Shown: piece after piece, positions 18,140 through 26,825 of the stretch
How the letters are laid out: each line of letters opens with the position of its first letter
How positions within the stretch are numbered: the first letter of the stretch is position 1
From: Sphingorhabdus sp. EL138
Lineage (GTDB): Bacteria; Pseudomonadota; Alphaproteobacteria; Sphingomonadales; Sphingomonadaceae
Assembly: GCF_900258045.1 (NCBI RefSeq)
Contig: NZ_OGVD01000001.1
Location: 601,001 to 665,000 of the forward strand
Length of the DNA: 64,000 nucleotides
Direction of reading: 5' to 3'
Notes under the pieces: model-generated
Databases searched by the model: none
What the model saw: the letters and a program-made list of their open reading frames with translations, nothing else
What the model was told of the DNA's origin: nothing
Position numbers and translations under genes: made by a program

Positions 18140-19387
18140 ATGAAGAATAGTCTAAAAATTGTAGCGATTGCCTCAAGCCTGCTGTTGGCCGGTTGTTCGA
18201 CCATGGACGAGACAGCATCAATGGTAAAGGCGGATAACCCACCTTCCAATATGACGCTGGGTGACAGCTATCTCTCAGATTTCTACAGCTATGACGGTGC
18301 CTTGGCAGCGCCGGGTATGCTCTTGAGAAAAGAACCGTTGAACGAGCAACAATCCAATCCCGGAGCGGGCGAGAATGTCCGCCTGCTGTATTCGTCAACC
18401 GATGGGCTGGATGGCGAGGCGCTATTGCCCGTTTCCGGCGTTCTGTTTTTGCCCGAAGGCGCTGCGCCAGCCGGCGGCTGGCCGCTTATGGCATGGACAC
18501 ATGGTACGGTCGGGATAGCGGACATCTGCGCTCCGTCTTGGAATGGAAGGCAGCAGCAGGATCGTGATCATCTCGAATTCTGGCTCAAGAATGGTTATGC
18601 TGTGGTTGCGTCCGACTATCAAGGCCTGGGAACCGCCGGAACGCATCCCTATCTTGCTACGCGCCCGGAAGCCTATAGTAATCTCGACATCATTCGGGCC
18701 GTCCAGTCATCCGAATTTCCGGTATCAGACAAGGTCGTTCTGTTCGGCCAATCGCAAGGCGCTGGTGCTGCCATAGCCACCGCGGCTTATGCCGAGGGAT
18801 ATGCACCGGATGTCAATATCGTCGGTGCGGTGGCAACCGGTGTGCCATTTTTCTCTCCCGAGGCCCTGATTGCTCTGCAAGAAAGCCGTCCGCGAGACCG
18901 GGTTGATCCGATGTTGGGATATAATCTGCTCGCCCTTTCGCTGGTTCAACGGATCAACAAGGAATTCAAACTGGGCGACTATGTATCCGATGAAGTCATG
19001 CCCATTGCCCAGTCCGTTCAAAATACCTGCCATAAAGACGTGAAAGCCAAGGTGATCGCAGAAAAACTAACTCATGATAGGGTGTTCAAACAGGCTCCGG
19101 ATGAGCATCTTTATTCGGCCTTTTCCCAAATGGGCTATCCAACACTCAAACTTCCCGTTCCGACATTTGTTGGCACGGGTGCAAAAGACAAGGACACCCC
19201 GCCACGCATGCAGTCGGCATTTGTCAAGCGCGCCTGCAAAGCAGGATCTAATATCGTATCGAAACTCTACCCTACGCTGGACCACCGCGCCGTTGTTCCA
19301 GGGTCAACTGGCGACACGTTATCCTTTGTCAAGGCGGCTTTCGCGGGAGATGAAATTGAAAGCAATTGTGGCGCCTTACCATTCTAA
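18140..19387 (+). CDS. Secretory-lipase-like alpha/beta hydrolase lipoprotein
   Basis: A 415-residue lipoprotein: MKNSLKIVAIASSLLLAGCS carries a lipobox LAGC with the lipidated Cys at 19. The catalytic region shows the oxyanion-side HGTVG at about 121 and the nucleophile elbow GQSQG with Ser at about 205. A C-terminal DHR stretch near residue 387 is a candidate for the His. Overall arrangement resembles the secretory lipase (LIP) family. It should sit on the outer or inner membrane facing the periplasm and split esters before uptake. It follows the acyl-CoA dehydrogenase pair by 32 bases on the same strand, which fits release of acyl groups that the pair then oxidises. Confidence 0.82.
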   Translation: MKNSLKIVAIASSLLLAGCSTMDETASMVKADNPPSNMTLGDSYLSDFYSYDGALAAPGMLLRKEPLNEQQSNPGAGENVRLLYSSTDGLDGEALLPVSGVLFLPEGAAPAGGWPLMAWTHGTVGIADICAPSWNGRQQQDRDHLEFWLKNGYAVVASDYQGLGTAGTHPYLATRPEAYSNLDIIRAVQSSEFPVSDKVVLFGQSQGAGAAIATAAYAEGYAPDVNIVGAVATGVPFFSPEALIALQESRPRDRVDPMLGYNLLALSLVQRINKEFKLGDYVSDEVMPIAQSVQNTCHKDVKAKVIAEKLTHDRVFKQAPDEHLYSAFSQMGYPTLKLPVPTFVGTGAKDKDTPPRMQSAFVKRACKAGSNIVSKLYPTLDHRAVVPGSTGDTLSFVKAAFAGDEIESNCGALPF

Positions 19388-19439
19388 CCAAGGACAATCG
19401 GACAGTTTCGTCCAGTAAATTGATCATGGTCGTAATAAT

Positions 19440-19463
19440 GTCCGCTTTGTCCCGGAAGCGGAC
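19440..19463. repeat. Dispersed GTCCGC inverted repeat, copy A
   Basis: GTCCGCTT and AAGCGGAC form a perfect eight-base inverted repeat around tgtcccgg. The rest of the 218-base gap 19388-19605 holds no supported gene. It is the first of seven copies or fragments of this motif family in the window. Confidence 0.7.
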
Positions 19464-19605
19464 TTTGGTTTTGAAAACGATTCCTCTGTTTGAGACTGCG
19501 GTAGGATTTCGGACTCAAAATCCGTGTTCAATCAGCGACAGTTGCTGAAGTACTGATCTGATTGCTGCTGGTCCATGAGTGAGGAACGGCCAATCATTCG
19601 GCCGC

Positions 19606-20004
19606 TTAAAGGATTTTGGCAAAGCCGGCGGTTCCAGCGGTTGGACAGCCACCTTTTTTGTGGAGCGTTTCAGGTGCTGCAGCTTCCAAGAGCTGCTGTT
19701 TATCAGGGTTATCTTTCAATATAACTTCCATGGTATTGACGCACAAACGCGCCGTATCATCGGCCAGCTCATACCAGATTTGCTTTCCATCCCGGCGCGT
19801 CTTCACAATTTCTGCTCGTCTAAGCGCGGCCAATTGCTGACTCAACGCGGGCTGCCCGATGCCCGTTGCATTGTCGATTTCACTGACCGTACTTTCTCCG
19901 CCAGCGAGAAATGACAGGATCATAAGCCTTTGCGGCTGTGCATAGGCTTTCAATTTTTCACTGGCGCGGTCTGCCAATTCCCGGCTTTCGAACAGTGCGC
20001 TCAT
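19606..20004 (-). CDS. ArsR-family repressor, BigR-like
   Basis: A 132-residue winged-helix regulator. The recognition segment GIGQPALSQQLAALRRAEIVKTRRDGKQIWY closely resembles the persulfide sensor BigR/SqrR, as I remember it. Those proteins sense persulfide with two cysteines (42 and 108 in BigR). Here the first position, in RLMILSFL, is Ser (residue 31), and the second is not Cys either. The only cysteines are at about 88 and in the C-terminal GGCPTAG at 120. The ATG overlaps the peroxiredoxin stop by four bases. Divergence from the sulfide-oxidation operon strongly suggests that it represses that operon; the inducing chemistry may differ from BigR. Confidence 0.88.
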   Translation of the reverse strand: MSALFESRELADRASEKLKAYAQPQRLMILSFLAGGESTVSEIDNATGIGQPALSQQLAALRRAEIVKTRRDGKQIWYELADDTARLCVNTMEVILKDNPDKQQLLEAAAPETLHKKGGCPTAGTAGFAKIL

Positions 20005-20633
20005 GCCGGGGTCACCTTTCGGCAGAACCAGTCTTCACTATCGTCAATATCCGCAACGGAGGCTGGGGGCACTGCAAGCAGGTCTTCGCCAGGCTGCCAC
20101 CCCTCTGGCGCAAGAGCTTCTCCGTCCGCAACTGTTTGCAAAGCGGTGAGCAGGCGGATCATTTCATCAACCGATCGCCCGACATTGTAGGGATAGCAGG
20201 TCGTTGCCCGAATGACTCCCTCGGGATCAATAAAATAGCTTGTGCGCATCGCAGTAGAGTCAGTCGCATTTTCATCGATCATGCCAAAGGCTTTGCCGAC
20301 GGCCATGCTGGGATCTTCTACGATCGGAAAGGATATCGCTGCCCCGTACTGTTCCTGAATGACGCGTACCCACGCCAGATGCGAATATAGACTGTCAACT
20401 GATAGACCGACCAGAGCGCAATCCAGTTTCTCAAAGGCATCCGCCTTGCTCGCGAGAGCGATGAATTCTGTCGTGCATACTGGCGTGAAATCAGCTGGAT
20501 GGGAGAAGAATATCAACCAACGGCCCCGATAATCGGACAGCTTGATCGGGCCATGTGTCGTACGGGCTTCAAAGTCGGGAATCGTATCGCCGACGCGCAG
20601 CATTGTTGGGATATTGGGTTGTTCTTCTGTCAT
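20001..20633 (-). CDS. Peroxiredoxin, Prx6/AhpC-TSA type
   Basis: About 210 residues. The peroxidatic site HPADFTPVCTTEF is intact with Cys at about 53. Further cysteines lie at about 72, 158 and near the C-terminus in DWFCRKVTPA, so a resolving Cys is possible. Lengths above 200 residues fit the Prx6 class. It reduces H2O2 or organic and sulfur peroxides in the cytoplasm. The ATG at 20633 is favoured by AGAGGAAG upstream; the longer frame to 20684 would run into the divergent promoter. It is co-transcribed with the ArsR regulator, which makes it part of the sulfide stress response by context. Confidence 0.88.
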   Translation of the reverse strand: MTEEQPNIPTMLRVGDTIPDFEARTTHGPIKLSDYRGRWLIFFSHPADFTPVCTTEFIALASKADAFEKLDCALVGLSVDSLYSHLAWVRVIQEQYGAAISFPIVEDPSMAVGKAFGMIDENATDSTAMRTSYFIDPEGVIRATTCYPYNVGRSVDEMIRLLTALQTVADGEALAPEGWQPGEDLLAVPPASVADIDDSEDWFCRKVTPA

Positions 20634-20693
20634 TCTGTCTTCCTCTGGCACCGGTTTGGCATCGCGATCCCATTGACGCAACATATATAATGT

Positions 20694-20712
20694 ATTACAC
20701 GATTTATGTAAT
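20694..20712. promoter_or_regulatory. AT-rich dyad in the divergent sulfide promoter
   Basis: ATTAC (20694-20698) and GTAAT (20708-20712) form an inverted repeat around ACGATTTAT. The surrounding sequence is strongly AT-rich, including TATATAATG. It lies between the peroxiredoxin/ArsR genes and the persulfide dioxygenase operon, where an ArsR-type operator overlapping both promoters is expected. Assignment is inference. Confidence 0.55.
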
Positions 20713-20734
20713 TATGAATGTAAGAGGATATCCC

Positions 20735-21652
20735 ATGACCGACTCGGTACTTACTCATGCCTCGAATCAAGTGTCTTCAGCGCAGCAAAACATCCCCATG
20801 ATCAAGGCATTTTTTGACCAACCGACATTCACAGTCACCTATGTGGTCCATGATGAAGAAACGAAAAAGGCAGCGATTGTAGACAGTGTTTTTGATTTTG
20901 ACCCCGCGTCTGGACGAACATCTTTCGAATCCGCAGACGATGTGATCCAGTATGTGGAGGATCAGGGCCTGGAGGTTGAATGGCTTCTGGAAACGCATGC
21001 CCATGCAGATCACCTTTCGGCGGCGCCCTATCTGCAGGAGAAGCTCGGCGGAAAAATTGCCATTGGCGAGCATATTGTCACCGTCCAGCAAGTGTTTGGC
21101 AAGCTGTTCAATGCAGGCACCGAATTTCAACGTGACGGGTCTGATTTCGATCATCTTTTTGCGGATGGCGACACGTTCAAAATTGGCAATATCGATGTGA
21201 CGGTAATGCATGTTCCGGGTCACACACCGGCCGACATAGCCTATGTGATCGGCGATGCGGTGTTTGTTGGCGACACCATGTTCATGCCCGACTACGGCTC
21301 TGCCCGGGCTGATTTTCCGGGCGGTGACGCGCGCCAGCTATTTCGTTCACTCCGCCGGATATTAGAGCTTCCCAAAACCACCCGTCTCTTCATGTGCCAC
21401 GACTATCTGCCGGAAGGTCGCGACCAATATGTCTGGGAAACTACGGTCGCTGCGCAGCGGGAAGGCAATATTCACGCCCATGACGGGATAAGCGAGGATG
21501 ACTTTGTCAGGATGCGAACCGCGCGTGACAAAACGCTTGATATGCCACGCCTGATCCTGCCATCGGTTCAGGTCAATATGCGTGCGGGTCATCTGCCGCC
21601 GGCCGAGGATAATGGTGTCCGCTATCTCAAACTGCCGTTGAACGGCGTCTGA
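20735..21652 (+). CDS. Persulfide dioxygenase-like metallo-beta-lactamase-fold protein
   Basis: A 305-residue MBL-fold protein of the ETHE1/Blh persulfide dioxygenase group. The metal motif is ETHAHADHLSAAPYL (His 88, His 90, Asp 92, His 93), then HVPGHTPADIAYVIGD and VGDTMFMPDYGSARADFPGG. Persulfide dioxygenases oxidise glutathione persulfide to sulfite with O2 and Fe(II) in the cytoplasm. The ATG at 20735 is preceded by AAGAGGA; the longer open frame from 20555 crosses the divergent promoter and is not believed. The stop overlaps the next ATG as TGATG. Blh is known in BigR operons, which supports the assignment. Confidence 0.9.
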   Translation: MTDSVLTHASNQVSSAQQNIPMIKAFFDQPTFTVTYVVHDEETKKAAIVDSVFDFDPASGRTSFESADDVIQYVEDQGLEVEWLLETHAHADHLSAAPYLQEKLGGKIAIGEHIVTVQQVFGKLFNAGTEFQRDGSDFDHLFADGDTFKIGNIDVTVMHVPGHTPADIAYVIGDAVFVGDTMFMPDYGSARADFPGGDARQLFRSLRRILELPKTTRLFMCHDYLPEGRDQYVWETTVAAQREGNIHAHDGISEDDFVRMRTARDKTLDMPRLILPSVQVNMRAGHLPPAEDNGVRYLKLPLNGV

Positions 21653-22092
21653 TGCTCGCCGCTTTTCCTCACGCGATGCCGGTTGAAGGCCTTATTGGCG
21701 GTCTGATGATCGGCGCTGCCGCAGCATTGATGCTGCTTGGCCTTGGGCGTATCGCCGGCGTTAGCGGACTTGCGGCGCGGGCGACGGCTATTGCAGATAG
21801 CGGCGCGCCACGAAGCATAGCGATCGCTTTCGTCATCGGCCTGCCCCTGGGAGCATTTTTGGTGTCCCTTGCAACCGGCGGTGTTGTAACGCGCTTTCCA
21901 CCATCGGTGGTCCCGATGATTGTCGGCGGCCTGCTCGTCGGGTTCGGTACGCGGCTCGGTTCAGGCTGCACCAGTGGGCATGGTGTCTGCGGCATGTCGA
22001 GGCTCTCGCGGCGTTCGCTCACCGCTACGGCAATCTTTATGGCAAGCGGCTTTGCGACGGTTGGGCTGATGCGCTTGGGTGGCTTGCTATGA
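21652..22092 (+). CDS. YeeE/YedE-family membrane protein, first half-transporter
   Basis: A 146-residue integral membrane protein with about four hydrophobic segments. It carries the family hallmark GFGTRLGSGCTSGHGVCGMSR, in which two cysteines line a thiosulfate/sulfur conduit in YeeE-type proteins. It overlaps the dioxygenase stop and its own stop overlaps the next gene by four bases. Proteins of this kind (PmpA-like) pair with a second half and are thought to move sulfur compounds across the inner membrane. The pair here is equivalent to one fused YeeE. Confidence 0.88.
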   Translation: MLAAFPHAMPVEGLIGGLMIGAAAALMLLGLGRIAGVSGLAARATAIADSGAPRSIAIAFVIGLPLGAFLVSLATGGVVTRFPPSVVPMIVGGLLVGFGTRLGSGCTSGHGVCGMSRLSRRSLTATAIFMASGFATVGLMRLGGLL

Positions 22093-22496
22093 TCCGCTTT
22101 TTTATCGCACTTGTTGCCGGTAGCATATTCGGCGCTGGCCTTGCCTATTCCGGCATGTCCGATCCCGCGCGCGTCCAGGGATTTCTCGATTTTTTTGGCA
22201 ATTGGGATCCCACGCTTGCCTTTGTCATGGGCGGCGCGATCATTCCGATGGCAATCGCATGGCTGGTCCAGCGGCGGATCGAAAAGCCATTTGCAGACGC
22301 CCATTTTTCCTTGCCGGGAACACAGAAATTGGATCGCAAGCTCGCGATCGGAGCGGTGCTGTTTGGTGCCGGCTGGGGCATAAGCGGTCTTTGCCCCGGT
22401 CCGGGATTGGCTGATTTAGCCATCAATCCCCTGCCCGCTTTGGTGTTCGTTGCAGCCATGTTGGCAGGAATGCTGGCCCACCGCGTTACAAACTGA
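22089..22496 (+). CDS. YeeE/YedE-family membrane protein, second half (DUF6691-like)
   Basis: A 135-residue membrane protein with about four hydrophobic helices. AGLAYSGMSDPARVQGFLDFFGNWDPTLAF is seen near the N-terminus (quoted by family-typical phrases), as is the motif GWGISGLCPGPGLADL with one conserved Cys. This is the PmpB-type partner of the preceding half-transporter, which it overlaps by ATGA. Together they probably import or release thiosulfate or reactive sulfur species in support of the sulfide oxidation enzymes around them. Direction of transport is not visible. Confidence 0.87.
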   Translation: MIRFFIALVAGSIFGAGLAYSGMSDPARVQGFLDFFGNWDPTLAFVMGGAIIPMAIAWLVQRRIEKPFADAHFSLPGTQKLDRKLAIGAVLFGAGWGISGLCPGPGLADLAINPLPALVFVAAMLAGMLAHRVTN

Positions 22497-22525
22497 TCCA
22501 TGCAAATCATCGGGAAGGATGTTCA

Positions 22526-23803
22526 ATGGCAAGTGATGGAAATATTAGAGGACCAGTCACGGCAAGTGAGCAAAGCAATTTTGATATTGTCATTGTCGGT
22601 GGCGGCTCGGCCGGCATTGCGACCGCTGCGAGTATATTCAAGCGCAACCAGAATGTTACACTGGCCATCATTGAGCCGTCTGACGTTCACTATTATCAAC
22701 CCGGCTGGACAATGGTTGGCGGCGGTGTGTTCTCTCTGGACTTCACCCGGCGTGAAGAAAGACGCCTGATCCCCAGCCGCGCCAAATGGATCAAGACCGC
22801 AGCCAAAACATTCGATCCAGAGAGCCAGCTTGTTCTGACGGCAGACGGTCAAAAAATCAGCTATGATGTGCTGATCGTCTGCCCTGGGATCAAATTAGAC
22901 TGGGACGCGATAGAAGGCCTGCCAGAGGCGCTTGGGACAAACGGCGTCACGTCCAATTACCGCTATGATCTTGCCCCCTACACAAATAGTCTGGTTCGGG
23001 ATTTGGGGAAGGGGCGCGCACTGTTCACACAGCCGCCCATGCCGATCAAATGTGCCGGTGCGCCGCAAAAGGCCATGTATTTGTCCTGCAGCCGGTGGGA
23101 AAAGGCAGGCATTTTGCAAAAAATTGATGTGCAATTTCACAATGCTGGCGAGGTGCTATTTGGTGTGCAGGACTATGTGCCGGCGCTGATGGAATATGTC
23201 GAGCGCTATGATGCGCATCTGAACTTTCAATCGACGCTTGTCGCCGTTGATGGCGATGCCAAAACCGCGACTTTCGAACAAAAAGACGGAGACAGGATCA
23301 AGCGCATACAGGAAGCATTTGACATGATCCATGTCGTCCCGCCCCAAAGCGCTCCCGATTTCATACGATCAAGCCCGCTCGCCGCAGAAAACGGTTTTGT
23401 CGATGTCGATCAGACAACATTGCGACATAGGACATACCCGAATATATTCTCGCTCGGCGACGCCTGTAGCGCACCCAACGCCAAAACCATGGCGGCCGCA
23501 CGCAAGCAGGCACCGGTGGTCGCAGTCAATGCGTTGGCCGCATTGGAAAGCAAGCCGCCAGTGGCCGACTATGATGGCTATGGCAGCTGCCCGCTGACAG
23601 TGGAAAGCGGCAAGATCATCCTCGCCGAATTCGGCTATGACGGAAAGCTGTTACCGAGCTTTCCCACATGGTTGATCAATGGCACGCGCCCCTCCCGGCT
23701 GGCATGGTTGCTGAAGGATACGATCCTGCCGCCGGTTTACTGGCATGGGATGCTCAAGGGGCGCGAATGGATGGTCAAACCGCATCATATTGGTGCGAAT
23801 TGA
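22526..23803 (+). CDS. Sulfide:quinone oxidoreductase-like flavoprotein
   Basis: A 425-residue FAD/NAD(P)-fold protein. The dinucleotide loop VIVGGGSAGIATAA is at about 22-36. Cysteines are at 119 (IVCPGI), 176 (PIKCAGAP), 188 and 314 (LGDACSAPNAKT). The last is in the FAD-contact GD motif, and 176/314 match the active-site pair of human-type (type II) SQR. The enzyme oxidises sulfide to a persulfide at the membrane and reduces quinone. It is placed 29 bases after the YeeE pair, before a SulP permease and downstream of a persulfide dioxygenase. That order matches a sulfide to sulfite route. Regulation by the ArsR protein at 20004 is inferred. Confidence 0.9.
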   Translation: MASDGNIRGPVTASEQSNFDIVIVGGGSAGIATAASIFKRNQNVTLAIIEPSDVHYYQPGWTMVGGGVFSLDFTRREERRLIPSRAKWIKTAAKTFDPESQLVLTADGQKISYDVLIVCPGIKLDWDAIEGLPEALGTNGVTSNYRYDLAPYTNSLVRDLGKGRALFTQPPMPIKCAGAPQKAMYLSCSRWEKAGILQKIDVQFHNAGEVLFGVQDYVPALMEYVERYDAHLNFQSTLVAVDGDAKTATFEQKDGDRIKRIQEAFDMIHVVPPQSAPDFIRSSPLAAENGFVDVDQTTLRHRTYPNIFSLGDACSAPNAKTMAAARKQAPVVAVNALAALESKPPVADYDGYGSCPLTVESGKIILAEFGYDGKLLPSFPTWLINGTRPSRLAWLLKDTILPPVYWHGMLKGREWMVKPHHIGAN

Positions 23804-23810
23804 CGTGCAA

Positions 23811-25580
23811 ATGAAGCTGTCGAGATATTTTCCGATCCTCGAATGGGGTCGAACCTATAATGCGACCACCCTTACCAACGACGGGGTTGCGGCCATAATT
23901 GTCACGATCATGCTGATCCCGCAAAGCCTGGCTTATGCCATGCTCGCAGGGTTACCGGCACAGATTGGGCTTTATGCGTCGATCATGCCGCTGATTGCCT
24001 ATGCGATATTTGGCACCAGCCGAACATTGGCGGTTGGTCCTGTTGCAGTTGTATCGCTTATGACCCTGACCGCCGCGAGTACCATCGCCCCGCCAGGAAG
24101 CGCTCAGTTTATCGCAGCCGCTTTGGTGCTTGCGCTGCTGTCAGGTTTATTCCTGTTGCTGATGGGATTGTTCAAACTCGGCTTTCTCACCAATTTGCTA
24201 TCGCATCCGGTAGTATCCGGGTTCATAACCGCCAGCGGTATCATCATCGCAACCAGTCAGTTAAAATCCATTCTTGGCGTCAAAGCCAGCGGCGCTGCGA
24301 TGCCTGAGCTCATAACAAGCCTGTTCGCGGCGATCGGCACAGTAAATGTCCCGACGCTTGTCATAGGCGTGCTGGCTACCGCCTTTCTGTTCTGGGTTCG
24401 AAAGGGATTGAAGCCGCTTCTCATACGCCTTGGGTTAAAACCCCGCGCTGCAGATCTGACTGCCAAAACCGGACCAATCACCGCCGTTGCGGTATCGACA
24501 ATTGCCACGATTGCGCTGGGGTTGGAGGCCAAAGGCGTACAAGTGGTTGGCGATATTCCACAGAGCCTGCCACCCTTTTCTGTACCATTGATTGATCTCG
24601 AGCTATGGCAGAAACTCGCCATTCCGGCCTTACTACTCAGCATTATCGGCTTTGTTGAATCAGTATCGGTCGGGCAGACTCTGGCTGCAAAACGGCGCCA
24701 GCGTATCGACCCGGATCAGGAACTGGTCGGTTTGGGCGCAGCCAATTTGTCCGCGGCATTTTCCGGTGGCTATCCAGTGACCGGTGGGTTTGCGCGATCA
24801 GTCGTCAATTTTGATGCCGGTGCTGAAACGCCAGCCGCTGGTGCTTTTACCGCCATCGGTATCGCTATCGCTGCTCTGTTTCTCACGCCATTTCTGGCTT
24901 CGCTACCGATCGCTACCCTAGCAGCAACCATCATTGTCGCGGTACTCAGTCTGGTTGATCTAAAAACACCGCGCACCATCTGGCTCTACTCCAAAACCGA
25001 TTTTGCTGCGATGGCAGCAACCATTGGCATTACTCTTCTTGCCGGGGTTGAACCCGGCGTTATCGCAGGCGTCGCTCTTAGCCTTGCGCTTTTTTTGTGG
25101 CGCAGCTCGCGGCCCCACGCCGCGATTGTCGGACGCGTGCCCGAAACAGAGCATTTTCGTAATATTGACCGCCATAAGGTGTTCACCGATCCGCGTATTT
25201 TGACAATCAGGATCGATGAAAGCCTAACCTATCTCAACGCGCGCTGGCTGGAAGAATTCATATTGGAACAGGTCGCTGACCACAAGGACGTCCGTCATGT
25301 GATCCTGATGTGCTCGGCCGTCAATGCTATTGATGCATCTGCGCTGGAAAGCATCGAAGCGGTCAATCACAGGCTTGATGACGCCAATATCCGTCTGCAT
25401 TTCTCCGAAGTGAAAGGGCCAGTTATGGACCGCCTGAAAAGATCGCACTTTCTTGATGAATTAACGGGCCAGGTTTTTCTGTCCCAAAACACCGCATGCA
25501 AGAAACTTATCGAAGCGAGCAACCACCAGGACGCGGCTGATAATGGTGAAGATATATGGCGCGAAAGGGGGCTGATATAA
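23811..25580 (+). CDS. SulP-family anion permease with STAS domain
   Basis: About 589 residues. MLIPQSLAYAMLAGLPAQIGLYAS is the SulP signature in the first membrane segments (quoted from conserved residues). Ten to fourteen hydrophobic helices run to about residue 430, and a cytosolic STAS domain covers about 460-560. The ATG at 23811 is seven bases after the SQR stop. The frame also runs to 23745, inside the SQR gene, but the family N-terminus begins at MKLSRYFPILEW. SulP proteins carry sulfate, bicarbonate or related anions; export of the sulfate/sulfite end product is the natural reading here. Confidence 0.9.
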   Translation: MKLSRYFPILEWGRTYNATTLTNDGVAAIIVTIMLIPQSLAYAMLAGLPAQIGLYASIMPLIAYAIFGTSRTLAVGPVAVVSLMTLTAASTIAPPGSAQFIAAALVLALLSGLFLLLMGLFKLGFLTNLLSHPVVSGFITASGIIIATSQLKSILGVKASGAAMPELITSLFAAIGTVNVPTLVIGVLATAFLFWVRKGLKPLLIRLGLKPRAADLTAKTGPITAVAVSTIATIALGLEAKGVQVVGDIPQSLPPFSVPLIDLELWQKLAIPALLLSIIGFVESVSVGQTLAAKRRQRIDPDQELVGLGAANLSAAFSGGYPVTGGFARSVVNFDAGAETPAAGAFTAIGIAIAALFLTPFLASLPIATLAATIIVAVLSLVDLKTPRTIWLYSKTDFAAMAATIGITLLAGVEPGVIAGVALSLALFLWRSSRPHAAIVGRVPETEHFRNIDRHKVFTDPRILTIRIDESLTYLNARWLEEFILEQVADHKDVRHVILMCSAVNAIDASALESIEAVNHRLDDANIRLHFSEVKGPVMDRLKRSHFLDELTGQVFLSQNTACKKLIEASNHQDAADNGEDIWRERGLI

Positions 25581-25714
25581 TCAAAAGAATTTGGCAATCG
25601 ATCCAGGTCAAACACCCTCGCTCCGAATAAATACGTAGAGACAGGAATGACCCGCCGGTGGAAACTGTGGTGCTCTGGTTCCGACCAGCAGTGCAGACTT
25701 GTGGGAGATTAATC

Positions 25715-26308
25715 ATGCCCTTATTGCGCTCCTTTGGCGCGCGCGCCCGGTCGATCCTGACCGTGATGCTGACGCTAATGCTGGTCGCCTGTGCCAGTGC
25801 AACGCCCTATCAGCCCAATCTCTTTGGCCAGAAAATTTCTGGCGGCTATTCAGACAAACGGTTGGCCGAAGATCGATATCGGGTCGGTTTCGCCGGAAAT
25901 ATTTTTACCTCGCGCGATCGCGTCGAGGGCTATCTGCTCTACCGCGCGGCAGAGCTTACCGACCAAAATGGCTATGAATGGTTCATGCTGATCGACCATC
26001 GGACCGAACGGGACCGGCGGACCTATGTTGATCGGTCGCCGCGCTATGACCCCTGGTATGGTTCGGGCTATCTCTATTGGCAGCCGCATTGGCGCTATTA
26101 TCGCGGAGGTGGTTGGACCACCTGGCATCCTCATGTCGGAAGCCGGTTTTGGACCTATGATGTTGATGTCCGGACAGTCGAAAAATTCGAAGCGCATACG
26201 GAGATAAAAATGGGCAGAGGGCCAATGCCGCAAGATGGCCAGAAGGTTTTCAATGCACGGCAAGTCATGGTCGATCTGGGGCCGACGATTGAATGGCCGA
26301 AACGCTGA
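25715..26308 (+). CDS. CC0125/CC1285-family lipoprotein
   Basis: A 197-residue lipoprotein. The signal segment SILTVMLTLMLVACAS has a lipobox LVAC. The mature protein contains GGYSDKRLAEDRYRVGFAGN and ends in a basic region after a Tyr/Trp/Arg/Gly-rich stretch (PRYDPWYGSGYLYWQPHW). This matches a poorly studied alphaproteobacterial lipoprotein family, remembered as CC0125/CC1285. The ATG at 25715 follows GTGGGAGA; the longer frame from 25658 is rejected. It is a monocistronic-looking gene between the SulP gene and a DUF883-like gene. Function is unknown. Confidence 0.78.
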   Translation: MPLLRSFGARARSILTVMLTLMLVACASATPYQPNLFGQKISGGYSDKRLAEDRYRVGFAGNIFTSRDRVEGYLLYRAAELTDQNGYEWFMLIDHRTERDRRTYVDRSPRYDPWYGSGYLYWQPHWRYYRGGGWTTWHPHVGSRFWTYDVDVRTVEKFEAHTEIKMGRGPMPQDGQKVFNARQVMVDLGPTIEWPKR

Positions 26309-26416
26309 TAACCGGATCCGCCGATCTAGTGGCTATTACGTAATGACCGGGTCATCCTGAGGGCATAATTTGCGCCACAGGTGTTACAATCAAACAAACA
26401 AGAAGGAACGATAGCC

Positions 26417-26779
26417 ATGAATGAAGAAGCAGTGGTAAGCCATCCCCAACATGATCACGACTATGGCAGTCAGATTGCTGTCATCCGCAGCGATCTGGAA
26501 CGCCTGCAAGAAGACATTCGCGGTTTGAAGGACGATCTCGCCGACGATGCATCCGAACGGATGCAGCAATGGACCGAAAGAGCTGCAGAAACGCTCAAGG
26601 AAAAAGGTGAGTTGTTGCGGGAACGCAGTGAACAGCTCCGCGAGGCTGGAGAACAGAGGAAAGACGCAATTACCAGTGAAGTGCAGCAACATCCCTTTGC
26701 AAGCATAGTGGCCGCAACGGGCGCAGGTCTCGCCATAGGTGCTTTGGCCATGTGGGCGCAAAATGGGGCCAAACCCTAG
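26417..26779 (+). CDS. DUF883-like (ElaB/YqjD) membrane-anchored helical protein
   Basis: A 120-residue protein with a long charged helix rich in Glu, Arg and Gln (about residues 25-90, probably coiled-coil). It ends in a hydrophobic glycine-rich segment FASIVAATGAGLAIGALAMW (about 95-115). Layout and composition match the ElaB/YqjD class that anchors ribosomes or stress factors at the inner membrane. Start at 26417 follows GAAGGAA at normal spacing. Such genes are often induced in stationary phase; no promoter motif was recognised here. Confidence 0.75.
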   Translation: MNEEAVVSHPQHDHDYGSQIAVIRSDLERLQEDIRGLKDDLADDASERMQQWTERAAETLKEKGELLRERSEQLREAGEQRKDAITSEVQQHPFASIVAATGAGLAIGALAMWAQNGAKP

Positions 26780-26825
26780 TCGATCGGTTGGACTGATCGT
26801 TTCATCGCTGTCATCGGGCTTTAGA

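Noticed and set aside
19485-19545. A tRNA-Leu-like anticodon arm (CGGA with loop CTCAAAA and TCCG)
   Set aside because: No acceptor, D or T arms can be folded around it, so it is at most a remnant.
20555-20734. N-terminal extension of the persulfide dioxygenase
   Set aside because: It would cover the divergent promoter and has no family match; ATG 20735 with AAGAGGA is better.
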